Source: Pelagibacteraceae bacterium AG-404-P08
Lineage (GTDB): Bacteria > Pseudomonadota > Alphaproteobacteria > HIMB59
Direction of reading: 5' to 3'
Assembly: GCA_003216195.1 (NCBI GenBank)
Contig: QCJF01000002.1
Coordinates: 62,001-126,000, forward strand
Length of the DNA stretch: 64,000 bases
Position 1 is the first letter of the stretch; each line of letters begins with the position of its first letter. The notes under the pieces are model-generated. The model was not told the DNA's origin and ran no database searches. It worked only from the letters and a program-made list of their open reading frames with translations. Made by a program: the position numbers and the translations under genes. Positions 27,732-37,078 of this stretch are shown here, one piece after another.

Positions 27732-29109
27732 ATATTTCTCTATATTTCTTTACAATTTTAAGAGCAAAATAATTTAGGAATAAAGTGATAAAAAATAATG
27801 TTAGCCCTAATGCAAAAGCAACTAGAGTTTTTGGATTATCGAACTCAGTATCTCCTGTTAATGCTGTAACAATTTGAGTTGTAATTGTTGTTGCTGGTTC
27901 TAAGGGATTGATAGTTAAATTTGCTTGAAGACTAGCTGCCATAACAACAATCATTGTCTCACCAATTGCTCTAGAAATAGCTAAAAGGAAAGAGCCGATA
28001 ATACCAGGTAAAGCAGAGGGTAATATAACTTTGATAATCGTTTCAGATTTTGTAGCACCTAATGCATACGAACCATCCCTTAAGCTTTGAGGGACAGCAT
28101 TAATTACATCATCTGATAATGATGAAACAAATGGGATAATCATAACTCCCATCACAAGACCAGCTGCTAAAGCGCTTTCAGAGGAGACTTCAAAACCCAT
28201 TGATTTCCCCAACATTACTATCTTAGGGGCAACGACCAAGGCTGCAAAAAAGCCATAAACTACAGTTGGAATTCCTGCTAAAATTTCAATAACAGGTTTA
28301 GAAAAATCTCTAATTTTTTTTGGTGCATACTCTGCAAGATAAATAGCTGACATAAGACCTAAAGGAATAGCAACAATCATTGCTAAAAAAGCAATGAGCA
28401 GCGTTCCTCCAAGCAAAGGTATTATTCCAAAAGCATCTCTTAAAATATCTTTGTCAATTGTTTCAGCACTATCAATTACAAAAGCTTTATTTGGACTCCA
28501 ATTAAGGCCAAATAAAAAATGTAATGGATTGACATAGCTGAAAAAATTTAATGTTTCAAAAACAAGTGAAAGAAAAATTCCTAAAGTAATTAAAATAGCA
28601 ATAAGAGAACAAATTTGGATAAAACGATTAACGATTTTTTCAACAGTCCTTTGGCTTTTAAAATTAGGAATAACTTTTTTTCTTGCAATTAAAAAAGCAA
28701 GAATAGAAGACAGAGTAAGAACTAAATAAGTGAGCAAAGAAAATATTTTGTCAAAACTTATAATTTTTTCTGCCGCAAATTTTTCTAGATCAGTTTCATT
28801 ACCGAAAGAAATCCCTAAAGACAAATTTTTAACTTTGCTCATGAATAAATTAATTTCATCTGAGTTCATTATGCTTAACGAGTCTCCTAAAGTTAAAATT
28901 AGATAATTTTGTAGAATGAAACTTTTGCCAATAAGCAGTCCAAGCCAAATAATTATAGCAGGGACAAAAATATAGAGAAAAGCTAGGTATCCATAATATG
29001 CAGGAAGGCTCGCTAATTTTTGATTTTTAGATAAATAAACAGATTTATTTTTATTGAGATAAAAGCCTACAACTGAAAGCAGTAATAAAAATAATACTGG
29101 GTAGAGCAT
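27724..29109 (-). CDS. pstC: Phosphate ABC transporter permease PstC (long form)
   Basis: A 461-residue permease with an extended N-terminal region holding about three extra membrane segments before the six-helix core, again the long alphaproteobacterial form. The coupling loop DGSYALGATKSETIIKVILP is visible. It is separated from pstS by a strong hairpin, so pstCAB-phoU-phoB-arsC should be transcribed at a lower level than pstS. Confidence 0.95.
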   Translation of the reverse strand: MLYPVLFLLLLSVVGFYLNKNKSVYLSKNQKLASLPAYYGYLAFLYIFVPAIIIWLGLLIGKSFILQNYLILTLGDSLSIMNSDEINLFMSKVKNLSLGISFGNETDLEKFAAEKIISFDKIFSLLTYLVLTLSSILAFLIARKKVIPNFKSQRTVEKIVNRFIQICSLIAILITLGIFLSLVFETLNFFSYVNPLHFLFGLNWSPNKAFVIDSAETIDKDILRDAFGIIPLLGGTLLIAFLAMIVAIPLGLMSAIYLAEYAPKKIRDFSKPVIEILAGIPTVVYGFFAALVVAPKIVMLGKSMGFEVSSESALAAGLVMGVMIIPFVSSLSDDVINAVPQSLRDGSYALGATKSETIIKVILPSALPGIIGSFLLAISRAIGETMIVVMAASLQANLTINPLEPATTITTQIVTALTGDTEFDNPKTLVAFALGLTLFFITLFLNYFALKIVKKYREIYD

Positions 29110-29142
29110 TTAAGACTTTTTTATATCAAATTTTCAAATGCA

Positions 29143-29170
29143 AAAGGGGGGCTATTTGTAGCCCCCCTTT
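29143..29170 (-). terminator. Strong hairpin between pstS and pstC
   Basis: Perfect 12-bp inverted repeat AAAGGGGGGCTA / TAGCCCCCCTTT with a 4-base loop. On the minus strand it ends in a short T run (TTTT), and it follows the pstS stop by 20 bases. Partial terminators after a binding-protein gene commonly let that protein exceed its permease; the stem may also protect the pstS message from 3' decay. Confidence 0.85.
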
Positions 29171-29189
29171 GAATAAATTAAATTTTCTT

Positions 29190-30251
29190 TTACTTACAAG
29201 CAGATCCAAAACCACTTAGTTCTTTCAATGGATGTTTTTTATCAGCACAGGCTTGTAAATCCATTGTTGATAATTCTTCTACTGCTTCGATCGTCCTATC
29301 TGTGAGATCCTCTGTCATAGGAGCCAAACCATATTCTGTGAGATATCCTTCCTCCCCGATTGCATCATCAGAAACCATAAGTAATGCATACTCTTGGATA
29401 CCAGGTACTACTCCTATATGTGCTTTCTTAATATAGAAAAATAAAGGTCTAGCATTAGGGTACTCATAAGATTGTATCGTTTCCATTGTAGGTTCTACAC
29501 CATCAATAATACTGCCTTGAATTTTATCTTGGTTAGCACTTAAAAAACTATAACCAAAATATCCAAATCTCTCAGAGTCCTCGGATAGTTTTTGAACGAT
29601 TAGAGTATCATTTTCTCCCATTTCAATTGTTCTTCCGTCTTCTCTGTAAGAGGTACAGCCCTCCTCATCACCTTTAATTTCCGTGTAACCTGATCTCTCA
29701 CACCCCTCTTCCATAACAAGGCTATCAAATGCATCTCTTGTTCCTGAAGTTGGAGGGGCAACGAGTACTTCAATTTTGTATTCTGGATATGAGCTATCAA
29801 TTTCATTCCAAGTGGTATAAGGATTTGTAACAATTTTACCGTCAACTGGAACTTCAGCTGCCATTGCTAAAAAGATATGCTCTTTTTTTAAACTGAATCT
29901 ATCTGCGTCAACACTATTAGAGAAGGTTAAACCATCGTTGCCAAGAACTACTTCAATAACATCTGTAACGCCATTATCTAAACAAAGTTTTGCTTCTTTT
30001 GCCTTCATAGGTCTTGAAGCGTTAGTGATATCAGGAAAGTTAGTTCCTAAACCACCACAGAATAATTTCATGCCTCCACCAGTTCCAGTGGGCTCAATAG
30101 TAGCTCCATTATAACCCTCTTCACTGAATCTCTCTGCACCAATTGTTGCATAAGGGAAGACTGTAGAAGATCCAACAATACTAATTGTATCTCTAGCGTA
30201 AGCACTTGAGGCAAATGCTAAGAGAGTTATTACTGTAAAAATTTTTTCCAT
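29190..30251 (-). CDS. pstS: Periplasmic phosphate-binding protein PstS
   Basis: A 353-residue exported protein with signal peptide MEKIFTVITLLAFASSAYA. The phosphate-binding motif SSTVFPYA follows the mature N-terminus, and TGTGGGMKLFCGG and TSGTRDAF form the other phosphate-binding loops. It delivers phosphate to PstCA. A Pho box lies about 75 bp upstream and a hairpin follows the gene. A large periplasmic binding protein pool is typical of oligotrophic marine bacteria. Confidence 0.96.
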   Translation of the reverse strand: MEKIFTVITLLAFASSAYARDTISIVGSSTVFPYATIGAERFSEEGYNGATIEPTGTGGGMKLFCGGLGTNFPDITNASRPMKAKEAKLCLDNGVTDVIEVVLGNDGLTFSNSVDADRFSLKKEHIFLAMAAEVPVDGKIVTNPYTTWNEIDSSYPEYKIEVLVAPPTSGTRDAFDSLVMEEGCERSGYTEIKGDEEGCTSYREDGRTIEMGENDTLIVQKLSEDSERFGYFGYSFLSANQDKIQGSIIDGVEPTMETIQSYEYPNARPLFFYIKKAHIGVVPGIQEYALLMVSDDAIGEEGYLTEYGLAPMTEDLTDRTIEAVEELSTMDLQACADKKHPLKELSGFGSACK

Positions 30252-30324
30252 TTTTATTTTCCTTATTTGATTGTTTAACTGTCTTTAAATTAAAATTTAA
30301 TTATGAAATAATTATCAAATAAAT

Positions 30325-30342
30325 ATTAAAGATTTATGACAA
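30325..30342 (-). promoter_or_regulatory. Pho box (PhoB operator) upstream of pstS
   Basis: On the minus strand TTGTCATAAATCTTTAAT matches CTGTCATAAATCTGTCAT at 15 of 18 positions, giving two 7-bp half-sites at 11-bp spacing. A -10-like GATAAT (30316-30311) begins 8 nt after it, the usual geometry where the Pho box replaces the -35 element. It overlaps the stop codon of phoR, so pstS can be induced independently of the upstream genes. Confidence 0.75.
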
Positions 30343-31530
30343 ACTAATATTTATCTGAAAGCTAGAACCTACACCTAAAGTGCTTGAAAATTCTAGTTTA
30401 TGTCCATTTTTTGAGAGTAATTTATCCACAATGGCAAGACCCAGCCCATGTCCTCCTGTCTCACTATTTCTACTCTGGTCAGCTCTAAAAAATTTAGTAG
30501 TTATTTTTTTTAAATCATCCTGAGATATGCCTATGCCCTCATCTTTAATAAGCACAGAGGCTTCATTGATTGATTTATTTGCTGAAACATAAACATTTTT
30601 ACCTGTGGGAGTATATTTTAAAGCATTTGATAAAAGGTTATTTAAAATAAAATCAAAATCATTTGGGGTGAAGTCAAAGAATACCTCTTTAGACTCTGAA
30701 ATATCAGTATTGAGCTTGATACCTTTTTTTTTAAATAAAATTGAATAATTATCTAATGATTTTTCCAATAAAGAATGTAAATCATTACTCACCTTTTGAA
30801 TTGCAAGAGAATCAATTTCATCAAACTTGAGTGTTTGATCAATTAAATCTTTCATTTGAAATGTCTTCGAGTTAATTATCTCCAAGTATTTTTGATTTTC
30901 TTGATTTGACAAATTATTCAGATTAATTGTCTCTAAATAGCCAATAATCACAGAAAGAGGTGTTTTTAGCTCATGTGTTAAACTGGTTAAGCTATCATTG
31001 TATTTTTCATCTTTGTTTTTCTCTGAAGTTGTTTCAACAAAAGTTAAAACATAAAATTTTGAGAGCTTCAGAACTTCTGTTTTAAAATATTGATTACTTG
31101 GTAGTGGTTTATTCCAATTAAAAATATTGTAACTATTATTTTTTTTAAATTCTTCTAATTGAGAGATGAAATCATAATCACGAATTACTGAGATTACATC
31201 TTTATCTTTATTTTCTCCATAAGCTCGTAAGGCCTCTGAATTTTGATAGTAAATAGTGAAGTCCTTTTCTAGAATGAATACTGGATAGGGATATTGATCA
31301 AAGAACTTTAAAATAATTTTTTGATCTATTTCGTTATTAGGGTCTTGAATCGGCGCAATGTCTAATGAATTTTTAACCTTTCTTGATTGCATAAACTTAA
31401 AAGCAAGGAAAAAAGATAAAATCTCAAAAAAGATAACAATAAGAATTACATCTATTTGAAAAAAAAATAATAAAGATAAGTTGCTTAAAAATATTAAAAA
31501 AAGAAAAATAATGTTTTCTTTAATGAACAT
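30334..31530 (-). CDS. phoR: Phosphate-sensing histidine kinase PhoR
   Basis: A 398-residue membrane histidine kinase. Two N-terminal membrane segments lie in the first 45 residues, followed by a PAS-like region (about 75-175), a HisKA dimerisation domain with phospho-acceptor His in LTHELKTPLSVIIGY, and a HATPase_c domain (N box NNLLSNALKYTPTG, G boxes DEGIGIS and GGHGLGLAIV). It phosphorylates PhoB. Unusually it lies upstream of pstS, with phoB at the far end of the operon. Confidence 0.93.
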   Translation of the reverse strand: MFIKENIIFLFLIFLSNLSLLFFFQIDVILIVIFFEILSFFLAFKFMQSRKVKNSLDIAPIQDPNNEIDQKIILKFFDQYPYPVFILEKDFTIYYQNSEALRAYGENKDKDVISVIRDYDFISQLEEFKKNNSYNIFNWNKPLPSNQYFKTEVLKLSKFYVLTFVETTSEKNKDEKYNDSLTSLTHELKTPLSVIIGYLETINLNNLSNQENQKYLEIINSKTFQMKDLIDQTLKFDEIDSLAIQKVSNDLHSLLEKSLDNYSILFKKKGIKLNTDISESKEVFFDFTPNDFDFILNNLLSNALKYTPTGKNVYVSANKSINEASVLIKDEGIGISQDDLKKITTKFFRADQSRNSETGGHGLGLAIVDKLLSKNGHKLEFSSTLGVGSSFQINISLS

Positions 31531-31557
31531 AAAATTATTTAACTTGATTCATACAGA

Positions 31558-32610
31558 TTAGAACACCACATTTAAGTTAAACATATATGTTAATATATAT
31601 AAAATAAACATTGCAATAATCATTGTAATGATAGGGAGAACAACCCAACCAATAGAAATTTTTCCTGCAACTGACCATTTAACCTCTTTGCCCCCTTTTA
31701 AAAAACCTATGCCTATGACCCCTCCAACGATAGCTTGTGAACTAGAGACAGGAACTAATGGTATTGCAGGTAAGTTTAATGAAGTTAAAAAACTACTAAT
31801 TCCCTGTGAGGCAAATAAAAATAAAACAATGGAGTGTGAAAGGACTATTACAAATGCTGATAAAGGTGATAGCTTAAGTAAATCATTTCCAACAGTGAAC
31901 ATAACTTTCTTTGAGTAAGTAAATACTCCAACCGCTATTGCTAACCCTCCAATTAAAAAAAGTTGTTGTACAGATGTGATTATAAAAAAGTTTGAGACAT
32001 TAATGTCTGTAAATGGAGATATATTTACAAAAACACCCATCACGTTTGCAATATTATTAGCACCAAGGCTGTAAGCACCAAAAGCACCCGCCAATAATAG
32101 AGCTGCCCTTGTATATGCATCTAATCTTAATAAGTGTATTTTTGAAGCTGCAATAAATTTCTTTAGACCAATGTATATTCCAATCGATATTAAACCCGCT
32201 AAAATAGGGCAAATTATCCAAGTTGCGAAAATTGTCGTTAAAACACCAAAGTCAATACTTGATCCTGTAAAAATATTCCAACCAATTATTGCACCCACAA
32301 TAGCTTGAGTGGTAGAAACAGGTAAACCAGACTTGGTCATCAAATAAACAGAGAACCCAGCGGCTACACAACATGCAAAAGCACCTGGAAGTGCATTTAT
32401 AGCTCCTAATTTTCCTAGCGTTTCAGTTGTCCCTGCTCCACTAATCACAGCGCCAAGGATAACAAAGATACTGCATATTATTGCAGCTGTTCTAAAGTTA
32501 ACCATTCGGGTGCCCACAGCTGTTCCAAAAACGTTTGCCGCATCATTAGCACCTAAAGACCATCCAAGAAATAGTCCACCAAGTAAGAAAAGTAAAATAG
32601 TTAATTCCAT
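31558..32610 (-). CDS. pit: Low-affinity phosphate transporter, Pit family
   Basis: The 350-residue integral membrane protein carries the two inverted PHO4 signatures: GANDAANVFGTAVGTR near the N-terminus and GANNIANVMGVF in the middle. SSSQAIVGGVIGIG and TTQAIVGAIIGWN are the paired repeat motifs. It imports metal phosphate using the proton gradient. It sits between an accessory DUF47 protein (7-bp gap) and phoR, so both low- and high-affinity uptake are in one block. Confidence 0.94.
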   Translation of the reverse strand: MELTILLFLLGGLFLGWSLGANDAANVFGTAVGTRMVNFRTAAIICSIFVILGAVISGAGTTETLGKLGAINALPGAFACCVAAGFSVYLMTKSGLPVSTTQAIVGAIIGWNIFTGSSIDFGVLTTIFATWIICPILAGLISIGIYIGLKKFIAASKIHLLRLDAYTRAALLLAGAFGAYSLGANNIANVMGVFVNISPFTDINVSNFFIITSVQQLFLIGGLAIAVGVFTYSKKVMFTVGNDLLKLSPLSAFVIVLSHSIVLFLFASQGISSFLTSLNLPAIPLVPVSSSQAIVGGVIGIGFLKGGKEVKWSVAGKISIGWVVLPIITMIIAMFILYILTYMFNLNVVF

Positions 32611-32617
32611 AAGTTAA

Positions 32618-33286
32618 TTAAACTGAACGTTTAATAGAATAAATAATTAATTCGTCAGCTATATCTTCGGCTTGATCACATATACGATCAATTTTTTCTA
32701 CAAAATATCTTAGATGCATTTTTTGATCTAATTTAAGATCTGAGTTAAAGATCCTTCTAGCAAGAGAACTAAATTTGATATCAGACTCTTTTTCAAAATA
32801 AGTTACTTTATGTGCATTATCTCTGACTGATTTTGTATCGCGAAAAAAAGAACGCACAGTTAAGCATAAAGACTCAACACAACTTACTACTGTTTCTGTG
32901 AGACCTATTAAATCTTCATGAAACTCTTCTGGGAAGTCAGGTTTTTGGATAGAGAAATGATAACAATTACCCTGATACATTCCAATTAGCTCATCTAAGT
33001 GTTCTAAAAGTCTTAGCACATCACTTCTTGCATCAGGTATTAAAGTTTCCTCATACAAAGCGTGTTCAATCTCTTTTGTGATTGTATCTGCCTTACTTTC
33101 CATTTCTGTGACCTTTTCCACCATTTCATCGAAGTTTCCATTTTTAGAATGTGTTAAATAAGTTCTAACAATAGATTTAAATGCTAAACCAACTTCTGAA
33201 AGGATATTGACAAATTCATCGATATCTTTTTCAAGTTTTTTGGTGTCACTGAATAATGATATTTTACTTGTTTTTAAACCGAACAT
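32618..33286 (-). CDS. DUF47 / PhoU-related Pit accessory protein
   Basis: A 222-residue all-helical protein of the DUF47 (TIGR00153-like) family, related in fold to PhoU. Acidic clusters such as EMESKADTITKEIEHALYEE (20 residues) and ERICDQAEDIADEL-like (FVEKIDRICDQAEDIADEL) resemble PhoU metal-binding helices. It is next to pit, its typical partner, and likely regulates Pit; the mechanism is not established. Confidence 0.92.
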   Translation of the reverse strand: MFGLKTSKISLFSDTKKLEKDIDEFVNILSEVGLAFKSIVRTYLTHSKNGNFDEMVEKVTEMESKADTITKEIEHALYEETLIPDARSDVLRLLEHLDELIGMYQGNCYHFSIQKPDFPEEFHEDLIGLTETVVSCVESLCLTVRSFFRDTKSVRDNAHKVTYFEKESDIKFSSLARRIFNSDLKLDQKMHLRYFVEKIDRICDQAEDIADELIIYSIKRSV

Positions 33287-33400
33287 GATGGGGTGTGTTA
33301 CCTTTAAAACTTGAAGATATTACAATTTTATATATGTAATTTCTAGAAATATTAAAAAAAATCGTTATTTTTAGCTTTTTTCTTTAATATAAACTTAAAA

Positions 33401-35953
33401 ATGAAACATCCCACACAGCTTAAAACTAAATACAAACAGGAAAAGGAAAAGCTATTTAAAAAACTAGCTAAGAGTAATAACGGGTTTTATTTTAATCAAA
33501 AACACACAGATTTAGTCGACACAATTGTAAAGAATATTGTAAGCGAAATTAAAGAAACATACACCGTAGAAGATTTTACTTTAATTGCGGTTGGGGGATA
33601 TGGAAGACAAGATTTATCTCCAAAAAGCGATGTTGATTTATTATTCATTTATAAAAAATCAAATAAAAATATCAGAGGTTTAATTACAGCTTTAAACAAT
33701 TCACTTTGGGATGTTGGATTAGAAGTTGGAATTTCTTTTTTAACAATTAAGCAAGCATTAATTGACTCTAAAAAAGATATAAAGACTATTACAAAATTTA
33801 TTGAGTCTCGGTATTTGATTGGGGATGAAATACAATATGGTGAATTTATAAGATCAATTAAGATTTTAATTGGCAAATTAAATCCTCTCAAACTTAGTGA
33901 GTTAAAACTCAAAGAGTTGGTTGAAAGACATGATTATAAAATTGGGATTAAAAGTAACTTAGAGCCAAATATTAAAGAGGGTATTGGGGGTCTAAGGGAT
34001 ATTCACACAATATTATGGGTATCAATCTTCATGTTCAATATTTATAAACTTGAAGACTTAGTATCAATCAATATTTATACAAAGGATGAAATTAAAGAAT
34101 TAAAAAACTCATGGAAGTTTTTGTTAACTATTCGAGCATTTATCCATTTTTTTAATGAAAATAAAGGCGATCTTCTATCAATTGAAAACCAATTAAAAAT
34201 TTCAAAGAAACTCTCTTATAAAGATAAAAAGAATGAAAAAGGAGTTGAGGTTTTCATGAAAAGTTTATTTGTCAATGTTGCTAAAATTAATTCTCTCCTT
34301 AGAACTTTTTATTCAAAGCTTCCTGAGGATTTGATTATTAAGACTATTTATAAGAGAATGCCTACAAAAACAAAATCTTTAGAAAAAGAATTTATTATTG
34401 AAAAAGGATTTCTTAATTTAAAAAACAACACTCCTAGAAACCTTCAACTAAATTGGGCTAAAGTTTTTGAAAAATCATTAGAGCATAATTTGCTAATTCA
34501 TCCTCGCTTTATAAAGACATTAGAGGAAAAAAGAAAAATCTTAAAAAAAACTACTGATAGTCATCAAATACAGTCACTTTTGAACATATTTATTTCTAAG
34601 AAAAATCCCATACAGGCACTACATGACTTTAACGATACTCGTTTATTTAGTGAAATATTCCCTGAGTTTGGGAGGGTTTGGGGACAGGTTCAATTTGATA
34701 TTTACCACCATTACACCACAGACGAACATCTATTATTAACACTACACAACTTAAGTGAGCTAAGGCAAAAATCTTTTTATAATGAAATTTATAGTAGATT
34801 AAATTACAGAGAAGCCCTTCACCTCGCGTTACTATTCCATGATATTGGAAAGAAAGGTCATAAAAGCCATTCTGTTTACGGGAAAGAATTAACAAATAAG
34901 ATTCTCAAAAGACTTCCTGTCTCTAAAGAAATAAAAGAATTAACACTTTGGTTAGTTGAAAATCATTTAGCAATGAGTGATACAGCTTTTAAAAATGATA
35001 CTCAAAGCCCTGAGGCAATTGCTAAATTTACATCTGTTGCAAATACAGAAGAAAAAATAAACTCATTATTTCTTTTTACCTTATGTGATATTGCTTCTGT
35101 TGGACCAAATGTTCTAAACGAATGGAGGATAAGCCTACTTAGAAGTTTATTTTATAATGCAAGAGATTTTCTGCAAAGAGGTTTAGATACAAAAACTTAT
35201 TCAACCTCTGTTCAAGAGTCATTAAAAAAATCAGTAATGCAACAATCAGATGTTAACTTAAAAAAGTTTATAGAAAAGTCGATTAAAGAATTTCCTAATC
35301 AATTTTGGGAAGCCTTTTCATCAAGAATGATTGTAGATATCTTTAAAATTTACCAAAGAAATAAAAAAGCAAAAATTATTAACTCTGTTAATTTTCTTAA
35401 TTATGAAAATAAAGAATATAGTGCTGTCGTTGTAACGAGTAAAAATAGACCAGGAATATTAAAAGATATTGTTTCTGGGTTTACACACTCTCAATCAAAC
35501 ATTCTTAGTTCTAGAATAATATCTTTAAATAATAATCAGGTAATAGATGTCTTTTGGGTAACTAATTTTTTAAATAAAGGTGTTTTAGATTTAAACGAAC
35601 AAAAAAGAGCAGCTAAACATGTAATGAACGCTTTAGATAAAAGAGACTTAAAGCCCTTAAAAATGTTAAGCAAAGATAAACACAAACTTGTAGTCAATCC
35701 TCAAATCACAATTGATAACAATATGAGTAAACAAGTCACTACTTTTCAAATATTATCTGGCGATAGACCTGGATTGTTAATGGATATTTTGGGAGTATTT
35801 CATAACAAACAAATAAGTGTCCAATCAGCAAAAATCTCTACATACGGGGAAAAGGTTTTCGATATTTTTCAATTAACAAATAGCAATAACCAAAAAATCA
35901 AAGATGAAAAATTACTCAAATCAATTGAAAAGGATTTGATGTCTATTTTTTAG
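33401..35953 (+). CDS. glnD: Bifunctional PII uridylyltransferase / uridylyl-removing enzyme
   Basis: An 850-residue nitrogen-status sensor that uridylylates PII when glutamine is low and removes UMP when it is high. The nucleotidyltransferase domain has GGYGRQDLSPKSDVDLLF (about 70-87). The central HD hydrolase has ALLFHDIGKKGHKSHSV. Two C-terminal ACT domains start at SKNRPGILKDIVSG and SGDRPGLLMDILGV and bind glutamine. All four domains are intact. In many alphaproteobacteria murJ follows glnD and precedes trpS; here murJ is absent and trpS follows after 75 bp. Confidence 0.97.
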   Translation: MKHPTQLKTKYKQEKEKLFKKLAKSNNGFYFNQKHTDLVDTIVKNIVSEIKETYTVEDFTLIAVGGYGRQDLSPKSDVDLLFIYKKSNKNIRGLITALNNSLWDVGLEVGISFLTIKQALIDSKKDIKTITKFIESRYLIGDEIQYGEFIRSIKILIGKLNPLKLSELKLKELVERHDYKIGIKSNLEPNIKEGIGGLRDIHTILWVSIFMFNIYKLEDLVSINIYTKDEIKELKNSWKFLLTIRAFIHFFNENKGDLLSIENQLKISKKLSYKDKKNEKGVEVFMKSLFVNVAKINSLLRTFYSKLPEDLIIKTIYKRMPTKTKSLEKEFIIEKGFLNLKNNTPRNLQLNWAKVFEKSLEHNLLIHPRFIKTLEEKRKILKKTTDSHQIQSLLNIFISKKNPIQALHDFNDTRLFSEIFPEFGRVWGQVQFDIYHHYTTDEHLLLTLHNLSELRQKSFYNEIYSRLNYREALHLALLFHDIGKKGHKSHSVYGKELTNKILKRLPVSKEIKELTLWLVENHLAMSDTAFKNDTQSPEAIAKFTSVANTEEKINSLFLFTLCDIASVGPNVLNEWRISLLRSLFYNARDFLQRGLDTKTYSTSVQESLKKSVMQQSDVNLKKFIEKSIKEFPNQFWEAFSSRMIVDIFKIYQRNKKAKIINSVNFLNYENKEYSAVVVTSKNRPGILKDIVSGFTHSQSNILSSRIISLNNNQVIDVFWVTNFLNKGVLDLNEQKRAAKHVMNALDKRDLKPLKMLSKDKHKLVVNPQITIDNNMSKQVTTFQILSGDRPGLLMDILGVFHNKQISVQSAKISTYGEKVFDIFQLTNSNNQKIKDEKLLKSIEKDLMSIF

Positions 35954-36028
35954 GTTTTTTATGTTAATTAATTTAAGTCCCTCGATATTATTAGATAATT
36001 CTGATATCAATTTTAATAATATTTTAAT

Positions 36029-37033
36029 ATGAGCAGTTTCCAAAAAAGAGTTTTTTCTGGAGTTCAACCAACAGGAACCCTGCATTTAGGTAACTATCTT
36101 GGTGCCATAAAAAACTTTGTAGAGCTTCAAAAAGAATTTGAATGTATTTATTGTGTTGTAGATCAACACGCCATTACTGTTGAGCAAAATCCAGCTGAAC
36201 TTCGCTCAAACACACTTGAGGTATTAGCATCATTTATTGCAGCAGGAGTGAACTATAAAAAACAAATTATTTTTCAACAATCAAGTGTAGCAGAACACTC
36301 TCAGCTTGCTTGGGTATTTAATTGTGTCAGTCGAATTGGTTGGCTTAATAGAATGACACAGTTCAAAGATAAAGCTGGAAAGAATAAAGAAAACGTAAGT
36401 GTTGGTTTAATGGTTTATCCAAACTTAATGGCTGCAGATATTCTTGCTTACCTTGCAACACATGTTCCAGTGGGTGATGATCAAAAACAACATTTAGAAC
36501 TGTCAAGAGATATTGCACAAAAATTTAATAATGATTTTAAAGTAGACTTCTTTCCACTGCCTGAACCACTAATTTATGGAAATGCGACAAGGGTTATGAG
36601 CCTTCGAGATGGAACTAAAAAAATGTCAAAATCTGATGCATCTGAATTTTCCAGAATTTTATTAACTGATAGTGATGATGATATAAGTTCTAAAATAAAA
36701 AAGGCAAAGTCTGACTCAGACCTTATTCCTGATAACAAGGATCAATTACAAAATAAACCTGAATGCTTAAATTTAATCAATATTTTGTCCGCTTGTTCAG
36801 ATGAAAGTATCGAAAAAACTCTGGTAATTTATGCTGGCAAAGAATACTCAAAACTAAAAAATGACCTTGCAGACAAATTAATTCAAGTCATAGGACCAAT
36901 TAGAACCGAGATATTAAATCTTCTCAATAATAAAGATGAATTAAATAAAGTCCTAGATATGGGCAGTGAAAAAGCATCCACAATTGCAGGCCCTATTCTC
37001 AAAGAAGTCTATAAGATAGTCGGTTTTAGATAG
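36029..37033 (+). CDS. trpS: Tryptophanyl-tRNA synthetase
   Basis: The 334-residue class I synthetase charges tRNA-Trp. The HIGH-like motif is TLHLGNYLGA and the KMSKS motif is KKMSKSD. The N-terminal FSGVQPTGTLHLG is typical. Normal length. It is on the plus strand in the glnD-trpS-nfuA run. Confidence 0.97.
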   Translation: MSSFQKRVFSGVQPTGTLHLGNYLGAIKNFVELQKEFECIYCVVDQHAITVEQNPAELRSNTLEVLASFIAAGVNYKKQIIFQQSSVAEHSQLAWVFNCVSRIGWLNRMTQFKDKAGKNKENVSVGLMVYPNLMAADILAYLATHVPVGDDQKQHLELSRDIAQKFNNDFKVDFFPLPEPLIYGNATRVMSLRDGTKKMSKSDASEFSRILLTDSDDDISSKIKKAKSDSDLIPDNKDQLQNKPECLNLINILSACSDESIEKTLVIYAGKEYSKLKNDLADKLIQVIGPIRTEILNLLNNKDELNKVLDMGSEKASTIAGPILKEVYKIVGFR

Positions 37034-37078
37034 ACACTTTGGCTTGAAATTTACAATTTTATAGACATATTATTAGCA

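Noticed and set aside
29600..29845. Open frame inside pstS on the same strand
   Set aside because: A different reading frame of PstS with no ribosome-binding site; PstS is intact across it.
30422..30430. Perfect DnaA box TTATCCACA
   Set aside because: It lies inside phoR coding sequence and is isolated; a 9-mer of this composition is expected by chance in AT-rich DNA.
33649..33912. 87-residue open frame opposite glnD
   Set aside because: Lies fully antisense to the nucleotidyltransferase domain of GlnD; no signal of its own.
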